Positions 31,728 through 41,362 are shown, numbered from the stretch's first letter. The stretch: 64,000 bases of DNA from Acetobacter oryzifermentans (GCF_001628715.1 NZ_CP011120.1:2015501-2079500); one strand, 5' to 3'. The notes: generated by a model not told the origin, from the letters alone. Made by a program: numbers and translations.

Positions 31728-32314
31728 TGTGCCTCCACGTATTTGGCAATGATATCCACTTCCACATTCACGGCATCACCCACCTTCAATGTGCCGAGCG
31801 TGGTGTGCTCCCATGTGTGCGGAATAATCATCAGTTCGATGGGAAAGGTCTCGCCATTTGGCTCACCCACTTCGTTCAACGTCAGGCTAATGCCCGCAAG
31901 TGCCACAGACCCTTTAGCCACCATGTAGCGCCGTAGCTGGGCTGGCACTTCAAACACCACGCGCCGCGCATCGCCAAACTGCGTACATTCTGTAAACCGC
32001 GCCACGGCATCCACATGGCCTTGCACAATATGGCCAGAAAGACGTGTAGCGGGGGTAACGGCACGTTCCAGATTGATCTGGTGCCCGACTTTAAGCGCGC
32101 CCAACGTGGTGCAATCCAGTGTCTCGCTGCTTACAAAAAAGCGAACAAGGCCAGTTGTCGAAGGCGCGACTGCCGTTAAACACACACCATTTACGGCTAT
32201 ACTTTCACCCTCCGCCACATCATGCAGCCCGGTTTCCACTTCCAGCATAAGAGACTGGGGGCTGTGCTCCGCCTTAACCACATGACCGAGAGATTCTATG
32301 ATACCGGAAAACAT
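31712..32314 (-). CDS. ribE: Riboflavin synthase, alpha subunit
   Basis: 200 aa with two lumazine-binding halves, each about 95 residues: MFSGIIESLG, NGVCLT and GHIVQGHVDA in the first, and GSVALAGISLTLNEV in the second. It dismutates two lumazine molecules to riboflavin. The ATG at 32314 with AGGAG upstream fits the conserved MFTGI-type start. It overlaps ribD by 19 bases and ribBA by 16 bases, so the whole set is coupled. Confidence 0.94.
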   Translation of the reverse strand: MFSGIIESLGHVVKAEHSPQSLMLEVETGLHDVAEGESIAVNGVCLTAVAPSTTGLVRFFVSSETLDCTTLGALKVGHQINLERAVTPATRLSGHIVQGHVDAVARFTECTQFGDARRVVFEVPAQLRRYMVAKGSVALAGISLTLNEVGEPNGETFPIELMIIPHTWEHTTLGTLKVGDAVNVEVDIIAKYVEAQCRTK

Positions 32315-33348
32315 ACCTGCTCCTGCGCACACCGCATCCATTCAGGAAACAAAGAAAGAGGTGTGACATCATGTTGAGTTGAAACAGCAAGATGATCCTG
32401 CCCTGAAGCATCCTGAAGGATGGTCAGCCAATCATCCCACAAATTATGGGTTTTAAGGGCCTCCAGCAGAGTTGGCCCGGCTTCTACCAGCACCCACAGC
32501 GCATCACTTTGCGCCAGAATATATGGCAGTTGTGCAATATCAGGGCAGAAGCTTACATCGAACGCGGCTGAAACACTGGCCAGCCACTCAGCCGGAGCAT
32601 GTTTTTCCTGGCCACATACCACCAACAGGCGGCGGCGTTCAGGGTGATCTTCAACATGCCGAACAGTTAGCGTGGGCCTATCAGCCAGCACGGTGCCTGT
32701 GCCTGTTACAATACCATCTGTTACGCGCCGCAAAGCATGTGCCAGACGGAGGGATGCAGGGGTTGTAAAGGTTTTTTGCCCTTGGGGTGGCACCATGGAC
32801 CCTTTGCTATCCAGCGCCTGTTTAACGGTTATCCAAGGCCGCCCATGTGTCATGCGCCAAGCAAATGGTGCCAGCAACGCACGGCAACGTGCATATGTGC
32901 CCGCAGCATTCATGCACTGCCACAAGCGGTTAACCGTAATACCTTCATGCTCCAAACGTGCGGCACCCCCGCCCTGCACGTGTGGATTAGGATCTGCACA
33001 GCCAATCCAGACAGTTTTTACTGGGGTAGAAAGCAGTGCTTCCGTACATGGGGGGGTGCGACCGGTATGATTACAAGGCTCCAGCGTGACAACAGCGGTA
33101 TCAATCCGCTCCACCAACCCAAGAGCACGCGCCTGCTCTACAGCCAGTCTTTCTGCATGTGCGGTGCCTGCCTGATGATGTGCGGCCACAACCAACACAT
33201 CTCCTTGCGCATCCAATAACACACACCCTACTGGCGGGTTGGGGGCTGTGCGCCCTACAAAACTCCACGCCTCAGCCACGGCGAGATGAAACGCCGCACC
33301 AATGCGTTCTGGCATGATCTGTCGGGAAATCTGTGAAAAGCTGTTCAC
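32296..33348 (-). CDS. ribD: Riboflavin biosynthesis deaminase/reductase
   Basis: 350 aa from a GTG start; an ATG at 33315 is also in frame. The N-terminal deaminase shows PNPPVGCV, HAERLAVEQA and the zinc segment TLEPCNHTGRTPPC. The C-terminal reductase (from about residue 165) shows RPWITVKQA and LDSKGS, then TGTGTVLADRPTL. It is the first gene behind the FMN riboswitch, which begins about 100 bases upstream. Confidence 0.93.
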   Translation of the reverse strand: MNSFSQISRQIMPERIGAAFHLAVAEAWSFVGRTAPNPPVGCVLLDAQGDVLVVAAHHQAGTAHAERLAVEQARALGLVERIDTAVVTLEPCNHTGRTPPCTEALLSTPVKTVWIGCADPNPHVQGGGAARLEHEGITVNRLWQCMNAAGTYARCRALLAPFAWRMTHGRPWITVKQALDSKGSMVPPQGQKTFTTPASLRLAHALRRVTDGIVTGTGTVLADRPTLTVRHVEDHPERRRLLVVCGQEKHAPAEWLASVSAAFDVSFCPDIAQLPYILAQSDALWVLVEAGPTLLEALKTHNLWDDWLTILQDASGQDHLAVSTQHDVTPLSLFPEWMRCAQEQVCFPVS

Positions 33349-33451
33349 CCTGTTTCTGCCCGCGTTCTCATAAACCAGACGGACTCAGGGCGTAAGATAG
33401 CCTTGCACGCACGTCATTCTGAACGAATCACGATCACGCACCAGTCTTTCT

Positions 33452-33590
33452 GTTCTCTTCCATCCGGACTATCACCGTCGGCCCCGGAATTGCACCGGAT
33501 CTGCTGACCCCGCCAGAAGCGAGCGCTCGCGGGCTTACAACGCTTTGCGCTGCTTACCGCCGGTAGGGATTTGCACCCTGCCCTGAGAAC
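33452..33590 (-). promoter_or_regulatory. FMN riboswitch (RFN element) controlling the rib operon
   Basis: Read on the minus strand it has all conserved RFN blocks: the closing stem GTTCTC/GAGAAC at both ends, GGGCAGGGTGCAAATCCC, TACCGGCGGT, the GC-rich variable arm, GATCCGGTGCAATTCCGG, GGGCCGACGGT and TAGTCCGGATG. FMN binding would switch off ribD-ribE-ribBA-ribH. The 100-base leader to ribD contains no clear T-run, so control at translation start is the more likely mode. Confidence 0.95.
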
Positions 33591-34001
33591 ATCACACCCA
33601 CAACATGCGAGTGATAACAAGTATGATGGCCCTGCATTTTCTCTTATGCAAGAGCAAATGCCTTCACAGTTTGTTAAAAACCGCCTCTACCTTGCCCAAA
33701 TGTTTCGGGAAAGTTATGATGCCGCCATATCTATCTAAACTAGGTAAAAGGAACTTATTGCTCCTTAAACCCGGTCATTCTGATAGCAATCTATGGCAGG
33801 TTTTTATGGCATATCCACAGGCACGTGCGTTTTGCATCATACGCAGGCAGACGAAACAACTTTAACCTGTATGCCCTTCATATCAGATCTGCACCACAGA
33901 TTCCGCATGCCGTTTTTGGCTATGCGTTGCCTTTCCTTACAGCCACAGCGGAATACGGAGCACTATCTGCCCCTGTTTCTGCCAGCCAACATGGATTTAC
34001 C
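33591..34001. other. Intergenic region between rib riboswitch and cytochrome bc1 operon
   Basis: About 410 bases between divergent operons. It must hold both promoters, but I cannot point to a convincing -35/-10 pair on either strand. Two short overlapping frames here show no conserved features. I see no gene, repeat or hairpin. Confidence 0.5.
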
Positions 34002-35243
34002 ATGAGCATACCCGACCAGAAGCAAACATCTGCTTCTTCTACACCACCCTATTCTGGCCTGGCTGGCTGGATTAACAGACGCCTTCCGGTCATTTCTGCC
34101 TTTCGGGCTGAATATGTTGATTTCCGTGTGCCGCGCAATCTGAATGGCTGGTGGAATTTTGGGGCCATTCTTACGCTTGTTCTGGGGCTGATGCTGGCCA
34201 GTGGCATTTTTCTTGCCATGAACTATACCCCCACAGATGCAGGGGCTTTTCTTTCTGTTGAAGCTATAGAACGCCAGCTTTCTGGCGGATGGCTTTTACG
34301 TGCCATGCATATGACAGGCGCAAACCTGTTTCTGGCTGCTTTGTATTTGCATCTGTTCCGTGGGCTTTATTATGGATCTTACAAAGCCCCGCGTGAACTG
34401 CTGTGGTTAACCGGCCTTGTACTGATGCTGATGGTTATGGCCACCGCTTTTGCAGGCTATCTGCTGCCGTGGGGCCAAATGTCCTACTGGGGCGCAGATG
34501 TAATTACCAAGGCCGTTGGCGCCATACCGGGTATTGGCCCAACGCTAGAACACATCATGACAGGCAGCGACCATCTAGGAGACATCTTCCTCCATCGTTT
34601 TTTTGTGCTGCATTTTGTTTTGGCATTTCTGATTGTTGGGGTTGTAGGCATACACGTAGCGGCTGTGCACGTTTCTGGATCCAACAACCCAACTGGGGTT
34701 GAGCCACGCACCCCCAAAGATACGGTGCCGTTTTACCCATACTATATCAGCAAAGATCTGGTTGGCCTTATTCTGTTTGCCATGGTGTTTGCGGCCCTGA
34801 TGTTCTTCTGGCCCAATATGCTGATTGAACCAGACAACTACACCCCGGCCGACCCTATGCACACGCCTGCGGACATTGAGCCTGAATGGTATTTCCTGCC
34901 GTTTTACGGGCTGCTGCAATCTGTGCCATCCAAATTTGGCGGGCTGGTTGCGGCCGCTGGTTCTCTGCTGGTTTTGTTTGCTTTACCGTGGCTTGACCGC
35001 TCCCCCGTGCGCTCCATGCGTTTCCGCCCCCTGTGCCGTATTGGGCTGTTGGGCGTTGTATGTGCATTTATTGTGCTGGCAGATGCGGGCAAACACCACG
35101 CACAAGGTGGCTGGCTGATTGCCGCCCGTTTGGCCGGGCTTTACTATTTTGGGTATTTTCTTGTGTTCCTTCCCCTTGTGTCCCGCACGGAAAAAACGCG
35201 CCCTCTCCCTTCCTCCATTGCTGCATCACAGGGAGACGCCTAA
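34002..35243 (+). CDS. petB: Cytochrome b subunit of the bc1 complex
   Basis: 413 aa, eight transmembrane helices. Haem-binding histidines lie in MHMTGANLFLAALYLHL and in HRFFVLHF with GIHVAAVHV; the quinol-oxidation motif PEWY is intact (PEWYFLPFYG). It carries quinol electrons to cytochrome c1. I use the ATG at 34002; longer frames to 33825 show nothing conserved. The stop codon and the c1 start share one base (TAATG), so translation is coupled. Confidence 0.95.
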   Translation: MSIPDQKQTSASSTPPYSGLAGWINRRLPVISAFRAEYVDFRVPRNLNGWWNFGAILTLVLGLMLASGIFLAMNYTPTDAGAFLSVEAIERQLSGGWLLRAMHMTGANLFLAALYLHLFRGLYYGSYKAPRELLWLTGLVLMLMVMATAFAGYLLPWGQMSYWGADVITKAVGAIPGIGPTLEHIMTGSDHLGDIFLHRFFVLHFVLAFLIVGVVGIHVAAVHVSGSNNPTGVEPRTPKDTVPFYPYYISKDLVGLILFAMVFAALMFFWPNMLIEPDNYTPADPMHTPADIEPEWYFLPFYGLLQSVPSKFGGLVAAAGSLLVLFALPWLDRSPVRSMRFRPLCRIGLLGVVCAFIVLADAGKHHAQGGWLIAARLAGLYYFGYFLVFLPLVSRTEKTRPLPSSIAASQGDA

Positions 35244-36019
35244 TGCGTAAGCATGTTTTTGCAGGCTCCTTACTGGCAGCATTTACGCTTGCAACGCCCA
35301 CACTGGCCAACACATCGGATAATAAAGCCCCGCCTCATCAGAAATGGAGCTTTGAGGGTGCCACCGGCACCTATGATAAAGCCAGCCTGCAACGCGGCTT
35401 TCTGGTGTATGATCATGTGTGCGCCAGTTGCCACGGCATGCGCAGTCTGACATATCGAGATCTGGAAGGCATTGGGCTAAGTGATCAGGCAATTACAGAC
35501 CTTGCCCATAGCAAGCAGATTCCCGGCCCGGTTGGCATCTCCGGCATGCCCACAATGCGCCCCGGCTTGCCGGATGATCACTTCCGGTCCCCCTTCCCCA
35601 ATGATGCAGCGGCAGCCGCTGTTATGGGTGGGGTTGCGCCTCCAGATCAATCTCGCTTGGCTGCTGTGCACCCTGGTGGCGCAGACTGGCTTTACGCCTT
35701 TCTGACAGGCTACCGCATGCCCCCGCCCGCTGATGCCCCTATTGTGCCGGGCAAATTCTATAATGATTGGGCAGAAGGCCATATGATTGGTATGCCACCG
35801 CCGTTGATGAACGGTGCCATTCAATACCCTGATGGCACACCGGCAACTGTGGAGCAGCAAGCCAAAGATATCACCACTTTCTTGGTCTGGGCCGCAGATC
35901 CGCACCGTAATGAGCGCCACCATATTGGCAAAGGGGTTCTGGCTTATCTGGCTGTTCTGCTTGTTCTGGCTATCGCATGGAAGCGGAAAATCTGGAAAAA
36001 CCTGAAATCGCACGGATAA
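35243..36019 (+). CDS. petC: Cytochrome c1 subunit of the bc1 complex
   Basis: 258 aa. A signal peptide of about 22 residues is followed by the haem c site C60-A-S-C63-H64. The axial methionine is probably M184 in GHMIGMPPPL. A C-terminal membrane anchor (about residues 234-250) ends in a basic tail. It takes electrons from the Rieske protein and sits in the periplasm. Second gene of the operon. Confidence 0.94.
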   Translation: MRKHVFAGSLLAAFTLATPTLANTSDNKAPPHQKWSFEGATGTYDKASLQRGFLVYDHVCASCHGMRSLTYRDLEGIGLSDQAITDLAHSKQIPGPVGISGMPTMRPGLPDDHFRSPFPNDAAAAAVMGGVAPPDQSRLAAVHPGGADWLYAFLTGYRMPPPADAPIVPGKFYNDWAEGHMIGMPPPLMNGAIQYPDGTPATVEQQAKDITTFLVWAADPHRNERHHIGKGVLAYLAVLLVLAIAWKRKIWKNLKSHG

Positions 36020-36037
36020 ACGGAAAGCACGAACAGC

Positions 36038-36676
36038 ATGACACGCGAAACCGAAGAAACCGCAGCAACAGAACAAGCCCCCGGACGCCGTGACTTTTTG
36101 GGAATTGTAACCACGGCTGGCACAGTGACAGGCTTGGCAGCCTGTGCTGTTCCGTTTGTGCAAAGCCTGAAGCCGCAAGACAGCGCATCCGCCCATCTGC
36201 CTGTGGATGTTGATATTTCCAAACTTACCCCCGGCCAACAGATGACAGTTGTGTGGCAGGGCAAGCCTGTGTTCATCATGCGCCGCACACCAGAAGAAAT
36301 TGCTGCACTGCAAGACCACGCGCTGGCCGAAAAACTACGGGATGCAGAGTCTGCTGCAAACCAGCAGCCCGCTTACGCCCGCAACTGGCATCGCTCTCTT
36401 GTGCCAGAATATGGTGTTTACGTGGGTATTTGCACGCATTTGGGCTGCGTACCGGGCCTTAACCAACCTACAGGCAACACGGCTGATACATGTGGCGGCT
36501 ATGGCTGCCCCTGCCACGGGTCAAAATTTGATCTGGCAGGCCGCGTTTATAAAGGCGCACCGGCTCCGTATAATTTGCCTGTGCCGCCTTATTCCATGCC
36601 CTCACCAACCAGTATCCGGCTGGGAGAAAACCCCAAGGGGCAAAATTTCGATTTCTCAACAATCGAACAGATCTAA
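36038..36676 (+). CDS. petA: Rieske iron-sulfur subunit of the bc1 complex
   Basis: 212 aa. A twin-arginine signal-anchor (GRRDFLG, residues 16-22) precedes the membrane helix. [2Fe-2S] ligands lie in CTHLGC (C132, H134) and CPCHGS (C157 or C159, H160), with the usual disulfide cysteines alongside. Here the Rieske gene is last, after cytochrome b and c1, whereas it is first in the common fbcFBC/petABC order. A strong terminator follows. Confidence 0.94.
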   Translation: MTRETEETAATEQAPGRRDFLGIVTTAGTVTGLAACAVPFVQSLKPQDSASAHLPVDVDISKLTPGQQMTVVWQGKPVFIMRRTPEEIAALQDHALAEKLRDAESAANQQPAYARNWHRSLVPEYGVYVGICTHLGCVPGLNQPTGNTADTCGGYGCPCHGSKFDLAGRVYKGAPAPYNLPVPPYSMPSPTSIRLGENPKGQNFDFSTIEQI

Positions 36677-36688
36677 ACACCTACTACA

Positions 36689-36717
36689 AACGCCGCACTC
36701 ACCCTGCGGCGTTTTTT
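36689..36717 (+). terminator. Rho-independent terminator of the bc1 operon
   Basis: AACGCCGCA (36689-36697) pairs with TGCGGCGTT (36705-36713), directly followed by TTTTTA. Confidence 0.93.
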
Positions 36718-36850
36718 ATATCTGCGTAGTAGGCTCACCTCACTCTTGGAGTGTGAGATGAATTGCCAAAATGCACTCTTATCGAGAGAATGGAAAACCG
36801 CCAATCTAAATTGTGTTTTTCAACCATCTTGATTGCAAGGGTATAAATAA

Positions 36851-37402
36851 ATGTCTGATATTGTGGTGGTTTATCATTCTGGGTTTGGCCACACGCGCAG
36901 AGTAGCAGAATACGTTGCCAAAGGTGCTAACGCTGCAATTCTGGAAATTGATCAAAATGGTGATCTGCCAGAAAACGGCTGGGAAGCTTTAAACAAAGCC
37001 AAAACCATTGTGTTTGGTTCCCCCACCTATATGGGCAATGCCAGTTGGCAGTTTAAGAAATTTGCAGATGCTACATCCCGCATCTGGTTCAATCGTGGGT
37101 GGCAGAACAAACTGTTTGCCGGATTTACAAACAGCGCCAGCCCGGTGGGGGATAAAGGATGCACTATGGCATGGTTTCAGGTTCTGGCGGCGCAGCACGG
37201 TGGCATCTGGATCAGCCTAGACCTGCTGCCTTCCAACACAAAAGCCGCTACAAAAGCCGATATCAACGTGCTGGGTGGTGCCGCCGGCCTGCTGGTGCAA
37301 AGCCCATCTGATGCTAGTGTAGATGAAATTCCGAGCGGTGATCTGGATACAGCCACCACTTACGGCACACGCATTGCCGAGGTAACTGCGCGCTTTAGAT
37401 AA
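36851..37402 (+). CDS. Flavodoxin-like NAD(P)H:quinone oxidoreductase family protein
   Basis: 183 aa. The N-terminal FMN-binding loop VVYHSGFGHTRRVAEYV and the later FGSPTYMGNASWQFKKFADA match the flavodoxin/WrbA family. Likely a cytoplasmic flavoprotein reducing quinones by two electrons. AAGGG lies about 11 bases before the ATG. It stands alone between two terminators. Confidence 0.82.
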   Translation: MSDIVVVYHSGFGHTRRVAEYVAKGANAAILEIDQNGDLPENGWEALNKAKTIVFGSPTYMGNASWQFKKFADATSRIWFNRGWQNKLFAGFTNSASPVGDKGCTMAWFQVLAAQHGGIWISLDLLPSNTKAATKADINVLGGAAGLLVQSPSDASVDEIPSGDLDTATTYGTRIAEVTARFR

Positions 37403-37410
37403 CAAGCATT

Positions 37411-37464
37411 TAGCCAGCATGTTTCCTGCCCCCGAATAGCAGACATGCTGGCTATACCTTTTTC
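37411..37464 (+). terminator. Terminator after flavodoxin-like gene
   Basis: A perfect 12-base stem, TAGCCAGCATGT (37411-37422) with ACATGCTGGCTA (37443-37454), then TACCTTTTTC. Confidence 0.82.
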
Positions 37465-37519
37465 AGCCAGCCCCTCAAACGCTAAAATACCCCCAGTATC
37501 TACCGCAAACGGGGACGTA

Positions 37520-38032
37520 ATGGCTGTTTCTTGGGGGGATTTTCAGGCTATCATCCAGCTTTCTGCGGGGCTGAATGTTGCTATTCTCAGCTTTGTGGAT
37601 ATCAGCATCCCTGCCATTAAGGAACGCCGCCGTGTGTTTTCCAAAGCACGGCAGGAGTTGGAAATCTACCGCAAGAACCCACACAAAGTAACAACAGAAG
37701 ATAAAGCAGCCCATGCAGGCGCGGTGGGTGAAATAGACCGCCAGCTTTTTGACCTATGGCGTGAGACATCAGAGTTTGAAACCGTGGAAGATTCCATGAT
37801 TAAAACAACGGGTGTTTTTGGCTTTATTGGTGCAATCGTGAGCATAAGCTTGTTGTGGTATTCTGGCCTGCATTACGATGATCCAATGCGAACATCTGGA
37901 GAGTTGCTAACGTTACTTTCCTTCCTCTCCTTGGCTGCGGCGTTTTTCATTAACTTTCTTACTGCGTTCAAGGCCGCTCATTATACAAAACGCTGCAATG
38001 ACCTGCGCCAACAAATGCGGCAAAAATTATAA
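37520..38032 (+). CDS. Membrane protein of unknown function
   Basis: 170 aa from the ATG at 37520, chosen because GGGGA stands six bases upstream; the frame also extends to 37445 through the preceding terminator. A hydrophobic stretch (about residues 10-30), a charged middle (KERRRVFSKARQ, EDKAAHAG) and two C-terminal membrane helices (about 98-118 and 128-150) are seen. No family recognised. Confidence 0.65.
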   Translation: MAVSWGDFQAIIQLSAGLNVAILSFVDISIPAIKERRRVFSKARQELEIYRKNPHKVTTEDKAAHAGAVGEIDRQLFDLWRETSEFETVEDSMIKTTGVFGFIGAIVSISLLWYSGLHYDDPMRTSGELLTLLSFLSLAAAFFINFLTAFKAAHYTKRCNDLRQQMRQKL

Positions 38033-38160
38033 CTGCCAATCCTACGCCACGGGTAAATAACATTCATTATTTCTTTTTTATTTCTTTATCGGAATGTTTC
38101 TGCCTAAACTACCAAACACTTTGGCCATGTAACAGCCGCACTGAAGGGACATCCCCCTCC

Positions 38161-39477
38161 ATGACGACGCTTCCTAAAAAACAGAAAGTTCTGCTGCTTC
38201 TCTCTGCTTCTTCACTGTTGTTTCCGGTTTTGCATAAAACTGCACATGCGCAGGTTCTGCCCTTTACAAGCCTGAAAACCAGCAGTTCCAGCTTGGGCCG
38301 CTGGTTGTCTGATATTACCCTTACGGGGCAGATTGAAGGCGGTATCATGGCCAATCCGGCACGCCCCAATCCCGGCTATAACTACGGAGACTTTCTGGCC
38401 GACCACGCCAACCAGGTACAACTGAACCAAGCTGAATTCACTATTTCCAAAGCCATCGATTCCAGCCTGAACGAGTATCAGATCGGATTCACCCTAGAAG
38501 GGCTGTATGGTTCCGATGCCAGATACTACCATGTGCTTGGCATTTCAGATCAGGAATGGAAGGCGCGTTACCAGCTTATTCCCGCCCAAGCGCATGTGGA
38601 TGTGCATCTACCGTGGCTAACAAAAGGTGGGCTGGATATGCAGGTTGGTATTCTACAGGCCCCCATGGGTGTTGAAGGGTTAGACCCCACATCCCGCGCC
38701 TTTTATACACTTGCCTATACATCTGAATATTCTGTGCCGTTTGAGCATATTGGCGCTATGTTTAACTGGCACGTAACGCCAATAGTGGATGTCACTTTCG
38801 GAATTGATACCGGGAACCAGACATCCTTTGGCAGCTCCGATAACAACCACATGCCTGCGGCTTATTTTGGCTTCAACCTCAATAATCTCGCACATGGGAA
38901 ACTACGCATTGTAGAACTCAGCCGCGTTGGGCCGGAAAACTCTTGGCGCTCGGTCGGGCATTACGAAGCAGACCACGCACAACGCTTCTGGAACGATATC
39001 AACGCCACCTATAATATAAATGACAAGCTCTCTGTTACTGCAGAATTCAACTACCTGCATGATGAAGGGGTGCGTGGCATAGGTGCGCGTGGGCAATTTG
39101 CTGGCGCAGATGCAGAAAGTTTTGTCAGCTTCCTGAGCTACAAGATCAACAAGGAATTCACCTTCAATTACCGCGGCGAAATTTACCGCGATAATAACAA
39201 CATGATGGTAGCCACCTTCCGCGGCAACAACTCCTATATGGAAGCCTTGGCTGGCACGGGCGGAGAAACTGTTGCTGGCCCCTCTGGTCATGGCACCACA
39301 TATGGGGATCTCTCCTTGAACGTCGTGTATCATCCAGATTTGGGGCACCATGTGCGCGTATTTCAGCTTCGGCCAGAAATACGGTTTGATCGCTCCCTTA
39401 ATGGCACCACACCTTTTAATGGTGGCCGCAACAACGGCATGTTCACCTTTGGTGGCGATGCGGTTATCGGATTCTGA
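38161..39477 (+). CDS. BBP2-type outer-membrane porin
   Basis: 438 aa. Signal peptide about residues 1-30 (ending AHAQ). The mature part is a beta-barrel of the putative porin-2 (BBP2) kind: NQVQLNQAEFTISKAID, GLDMQVGILQAPMGVEG, FNWHVTPIVDVTFGID, with barrel-type C-terminus GDAVIGF. It probably forms a channel for small solutes. No substrate evidence. A terminator follows. Confidence 0.8.
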   Translation: MTTLPKKQKVLLLLSASSLLFPVLHKTAHAQVLPFTSLKTSSSSLGRWLSDITLTGQIEGGIMANPARPNPGYNYGDFLADHANQVQLNQAEFTISKAIDSSLNEYQIGFTLEGLYGSDARYYHVLGISDQEWKARYQLIPAQAHVDVHLPWLTKGGLDMQVGILQAPMGVEGLDPTSRAFYTLAYTSEYSVPFEHIGAMFNWHVTPIVDVTFGIDTGNQTSFGSSDNNHMPAAYFGFNLNNLAHGKLRIVELSRVGPENSWRSVGHYEADHAQRFWNDINATYNINDKLSVTAEFNYLHDEGVRGIGARGQFAGADAESFVSFLSYKINKEFTFNYRGEIYRDNNNMMVATFRGNNSYMEALAGTGGETVAGPSGHGTTYGDLSLNVVYHPDLGHHVRVFQLRPEIRFDRSLNGTTPFNGGRNNGMFTFGGDAVIGF

Positions 39478-39487
39478 TACATTCAGA

Positions 39488-39524
39488 CACAGGCTGCAAT
39501 ATTCACCGCAGCCTGTTTTGTCTT
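39488..39524. terminator. Terminator between porin and purine permease
   Basis: ACAGGCTGC (39488-39496) pairs with GCAGCCTGT (39508-39516), followed by TTTGTCTTTTT on the plus strand. It lies between convergent genes. Confidence 0.85.
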
Positions 39525-39525
39525 T

Positions 39526-40884
39526 TTAACTGCCTAATCTGGATGAGAGCACCAGATACAAAATAAACACACAGTCCAACCCGCAGAGCATCAGGGTAAG
39601 TTCTGCCCATTTGCGGGTTGTCAGCACAAAGGCTGTGTGCAGCAGCAAACCCAGCGCCAGACTGACCATAAAATCACCCGTCAGCACGGTTACAAGCAAC
39701 ATAAACAGCGGAATAACCCGCTCCTGCACAGCCAAAGATTTCAGCTCTGGCAGGCTGCCAAGCATACCCAAGCCAACCAGAATAAGAGCCGGAGCAGTTG
39801 CCACAGCAGGCACGCAGATAATAAGCGGCCACAAGATAGATGACACAGCAAACAAACATGCCACTACCAGCGCTGTCAGCCCTGTGCGCCCCCCTTCTTC
39901 CACGCCCACCAAAGATTCTAGATAAGCCGAAACAGTGGATGTGCCTAAAGCAGAACCAATAACACTGGCCGTTGCATCTGCCACAAAAGCCGATTTTGCC
40001 AATAAAGGCTGCCCCTGTTTATCCTTAAGGCCAGAACGCTGCATTACGGCCATCATGGTGCCGGTAGCATCAAAAAAATCACCCAAAAAGAAATAAAGCG
40101 TTATGGGCAAAACCAGAAACAGATTGGCAAACAGGCCATGAAAATCATACGGAAACAACATGAACCACGGATAGGATGGCCAATCCACCCAATGCGCGGG
40201 AAGTTGCGTCACCTTGCTGCCATCTGGATGTGCAACCCATAAACCAGCTATTGTTACGGCAATAACAGACACCAAAATGGCGGCCGGTACACGCGCCCAT
40301 TTTAACATCATGGCCAGAAAAACCCCGGCCAGCGCTAAAAGCACAACAGGGTTGGACAACTGCCCAAAAACCAACCCTTCTCCACCCTTCGTTACCAAGC
40401 CACCATTTACAATGCCGATATGAGCCACAAAGGCTCCAATGGCAAAATGAATGCCCTGTTTGACCGAAAGCGGAAACGTTTCAACAATTCTGCGGCGCCA
40501 CGGCGTAAGGGAGAGAAACAGAAAGGCCAGCCCTCCTAACAGCACCATTGTAAAGGCCTGAGCCGGTGGCACTCCCATACGCACAATAACAATCTGGGCG
40601 AACACCACATTGCTGCTCATAACAGGTGCAAGCGCTATGGGCAGGTTGGCCCCCACCGCCATGATAAAGGACCCCACAACCGCAGAGGCAATTGTAGTGA
40701 TAACCATGGCATGTTGATCTAACCCGGCAGAAGCCAGAATATTGGGGTTAACCGCCATAATATAGGCCATTGCCCCAAAGGTGGTGATACCCGCCACAAC
40801 TTCCTTGGGAATACTGGAACCTCGGCCAGAAATATCAAAAACACGATCCAGACATGCACGCATGCCTGACCATAAATCTCTCAT
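39526..40884 (-). CDS. AzgA/PbuG-type purine (adenine/guanine/hypoxanthine) permease
   Basis: 452 aa with about 12-14 membrane helices of the NCS2 AzgA-like branch. Seen are GITTFGAMAYIMAVNPNIL at the first helix, GANLPIALAPVMSSN, FFDATGTMMAV in the middle and SAYLESLVGVEEGGRTGLTALV, all typical. It takes up purine bases by proton symport. AGGA stands five bases before the ATG. The exact base taken up cannot be told. Confidence 0.87.
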   Translation of the reverse strand: MRDLWSGMRACLDRVFDISGRGSSIPKEVVAGITTFGAMAYIMAVNPNILASAGLDQHAMVITTIASAVVGSFIMAVGANLPIALAPVMSSNVVFAQIVIVRMGVPPAQAFTMVLLGGLAFLFLSLTPWRRRIVETFPLSVKQGIHFAIGAFVAHIGIVNGGLVTKGGEGLVFGQLSNPVVLLALAGVFLAMMLKWARVPAAILVSVIAVTIAGLWVAHPDGSKVTQLPAHWVDWPSYPWFMLFPYDFHGLFANLFLVLPITLYFFLGDFFDATGTMMAVMQRSGLKDKQGQPLLAKSAFVADATASVIGSALGTSTVSAYLESLVGVEEGGRTGLTALVVACLFAVSSILWPLIICVPAVATAPALILVGLGMLGSLPELKSLAVQERVIPLFMLLVTVLTGDFMVSLALGLLLHTAFVLTTRKWAELTLMLCGLDCVFILYLVLSSRLGS

Positions 40885-41107
40885 CCATTCCTCGGCAGTG
40901 CTGCTGGGGCCAGTTTCTGCTTTATCTTACGGATGTACGAACAAAAATAACACCAGCAGAATAAAAGATTTCCTGCCTTAACGCACGCAATCTGCGCAGC
41001 ACATAGCAGCCATCCCTCCTTCCCCGTAGCTGAATGCAGGGAGCATCCCCATTTCGTAAAATGAACAAATGCTTAGGCTTGAGCATCAAAGCAGAAAGGA
41101 CTTTTTT

Positions 41108-41350
41108 ATGACCGATAAAGCACCGCACGAAACCAGCTCCCTTTTCCATCTGGCAGAACGCGCCCTTAAACAGCCCAAGCTGGCAACTAAGGAAGAAGTG
41201 CGTGAACTGGCAAATTATGTGCTTAAAGGCGGCGTTAAGGCTGGTGAAGCCGAACGCGAAGTGGCTAAAAAAGCAGAGCGCAACCCAGAAGGTGTAGAAG
41301 CCTCTGAAATTGAATCTCTAGCAAAAACCGTTATTACCGCACATTCCTGA
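41108..41350 (+). CDS. Small charged protein of unknown function
   Basis: 80 aa from the ATG at 41108, with AAAGGA about eight bases upstream. It is highly charged and helical (ERALKQPKLATKEEVRELANYV, shown in part), no signal peptide or membrane segment. It may be a stress or nucleoid-associated small protein, but no family is recognised. Confidence 0.65.
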   Translation: MTDKAPHETSSLFHLAERALKQPKLATKEEVRELANYVLKGGVKAGEAEREVAKKAERNPEGVEASEIESLAKTVITAHS

Positions 41351-41362
41351 TAATCGCGCAGG

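Noticed and set aside
33591..34001. A small gene upstream of petB
   Set aside because: Overlapping short frames in different phases have neither ribosome sites nor conserved residues.
35477..36319. A 280-aa minus-strand frame opposite petC/petA
   Set aside because: Entirely antisense to two well-supported bc1 genes, and without motifs.
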